Source: Ferribacterium limneticum (lineage in GTDB: Bacteria; Pseudomonadota; Gammaproteobacteria; Burkholderiales; Rhodocyclaceae). From it: a stretch of 64,000 bases of DNA. Positions 63,211 through 64,000 of the stretch are shown here, piece after piece (the first letter of the stretch is position 1; the number at the start of each line of letters is the position of its first letter). The stretch lies in NCBI RefSeq assembly GCF_020510585.1, contig NZ_CP075190.1, forward strand, positions 2,168,001 to 2,232,000, given 5' to 3'. Under the pieces are notes generated by a model. That model had not been told where the DNA came from and did not search any database. It saw only the letters and a program-made list of their open reading frames with translations. The translations under genes and the position numbers were made by a program.

Positions 63211-63546
63211 TCAAGCCTCACCGTTATGCACCGCGCTCAGGCGCTCCGAGACGTATTCGCCGCGTGTCGTCGAGTTGTTTTCCTGACCGTTCGTGGCACA
63301 CCAGGCGAAAAACTCTTCAGGAACGATCTGGTATTCGAGAGCCAGCACGCCGGAGCGCTGGAAGTTACGGCGGGCCAGAACGGCCATCGCCTTCCATTTT
63401 TCGAACGATTCCTCGAAACAGTCGGGATCGACAGCCGTCGCCTTGACCTCGGCCCAGGTTTCCGGGGTGTACCAGGTAACGCCGACAACCAGCGACTGGG
63501 TGCGGCGCTTGGCCTTGATGCTTTGATAGAGGGTGGGTTTTCTCAT
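63211..63546 (-). CDS. Protein of unknown function next to nrdB
   Basis: This 111-residue soluble protein starts MRKPTLYQSIKAKRRTQSLV and contains VTWYTPETWAEVKATAVDPD, then FEESFEKWKAMAVLARRNFQ. I do not recognise a family. The ATG at 63546 is chosen from the start of the compact sequence; the ribosome site is poor, and a longer frame to 63627 is possible. It lies 168 bp downstream of the ribonucleotide reductase gene on the same strand and may be its partner, but nothing in the sequence shows this. Confidence 0.68.
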   Translation of the reverse strand: MRKPTLYQSIKAKRRTQSLVVGVTWYTPETWAEVKATAVDPDCFEESFEKWKAMAVLARRNFQRSGVLALEYQIVPEEFFAWCATNGQENNSTTRGEYVSERLSAVHNGEA

Positions 63547-63714
63547 TGTTGGTGGAGATGGCGGAAATGGTTGAGGAAAGGCCGGTAGCGAACAAGAATC
63601 AAGTGACCCACGCAAAAGCAATGCCATCCGCCAGCCTCGTTCTCTCGCCCAGTATTGCGGGGTTGGCCGACATTGGCCAGACCACGCTTGTTAACTTCCC
63701 AACAATCCAGGGTA

Positions 63715-64000
<286 letters not shown>

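Overview
The window looks like chromosomal DNA of a GC-rich betaproteobacterium, most probably of the Rhodocyclales (Dechloromonas/Azonexus-like). This rests on the lexA-imuA-imuB-dnaE2 SOS mutagenesis operon, the DUF3567 and DUF3348/DUF802/DUF2894 families, and many sensor kinases and c-di-GMP proteins. The genus is inferred from gene content, not from an rRNA gene. No rRNA, tRNA or CRISPR array was seen.

Layout. 1-835: truncated IS3-family element. 1072-1419: lone phage-type DUF2591 gene. 1413-7305: dnaE2, imuB, imuA and lexA, transcribed leftward from a perfect LexA box. 7361-12098: DUF3567 protein, dGTPase-family protein, thioesterase, ETF-ubiquinone oxidoreductase, fabI. 12185-18835: hybrid histidine kinase, ppiD-type foldase, MocR regulator. 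18980-19801: DUF2917 gene, then two small genes flanking two further LexA boxes. 19985-27269: rhodanese, purL, second hybrid kinase. 27436-31886: four-gene operon DUF3348-DUF802-OmpA/MotB-DUF2894. 32348-38111: hemerythrin, selO, arsC-like, glpKD. 38270-43046: lipoprotein, an Mla-type lipid ABC transporter operon and a BON protein. 43323-48351: Crp-type regulator, chemoreceptor, PAS-GGDEF-EAL protein. 48583-54680: mostly small or unknown genes with GST, rhodanese, a Crp-PAS fusion and a CsbD-like protein. 54782-59496: sbcDC. 59625-64000: AT-rich HEPN-like gene, hydrolase, crystallin-fold protein, pssA, and the 3' end of a class I ribonucleotide reductase beta subunit.

Two things stand out. First, a dispersed repeat of about 37 bp, with core CCACGGTCAACCGGAAAAA and tail GGCCAAAATTGAAATC, occurs 17 times in both orientations. 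Nine copies are intergenic, often 10-25 bp after a stop codon. Eight lie inside genes (dnaE2 twice, imuB, dgt, the DUF2894 gene, crp-PAS, sbcC twice) and are read in four different frames. The three genic copies read in a frame where the consensus would give a stop codon all carry substitutions that remove it. This is the signature of an element that enters genes and is then held open by selection.

Second, the DUF3348-DUF802-OmpA-DUF2894 operon encodes a MotA/ExbB-like membrane protein with a cytoplasmic coiled-coil tail of roughly 600 residues. Its partner is a MotB-like protein with a conserved-position transmembrane aspartate. Together they look like an uncharacterised ion-driven stator complex, built like ZorAB but without the Zorya effector genes.

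A third lead is a 54-residue gene with a strong Shine-Dalgarno site behind two perfect CTGT-N8-ACAG boxes, a candidate SOS-induced small protein. DNA repair and SOS genes (lexA, imuA, imuB, dnaE2, sbcDC, purL and nrdB for nucleotide supply) are well represented, and several carry the repeat.
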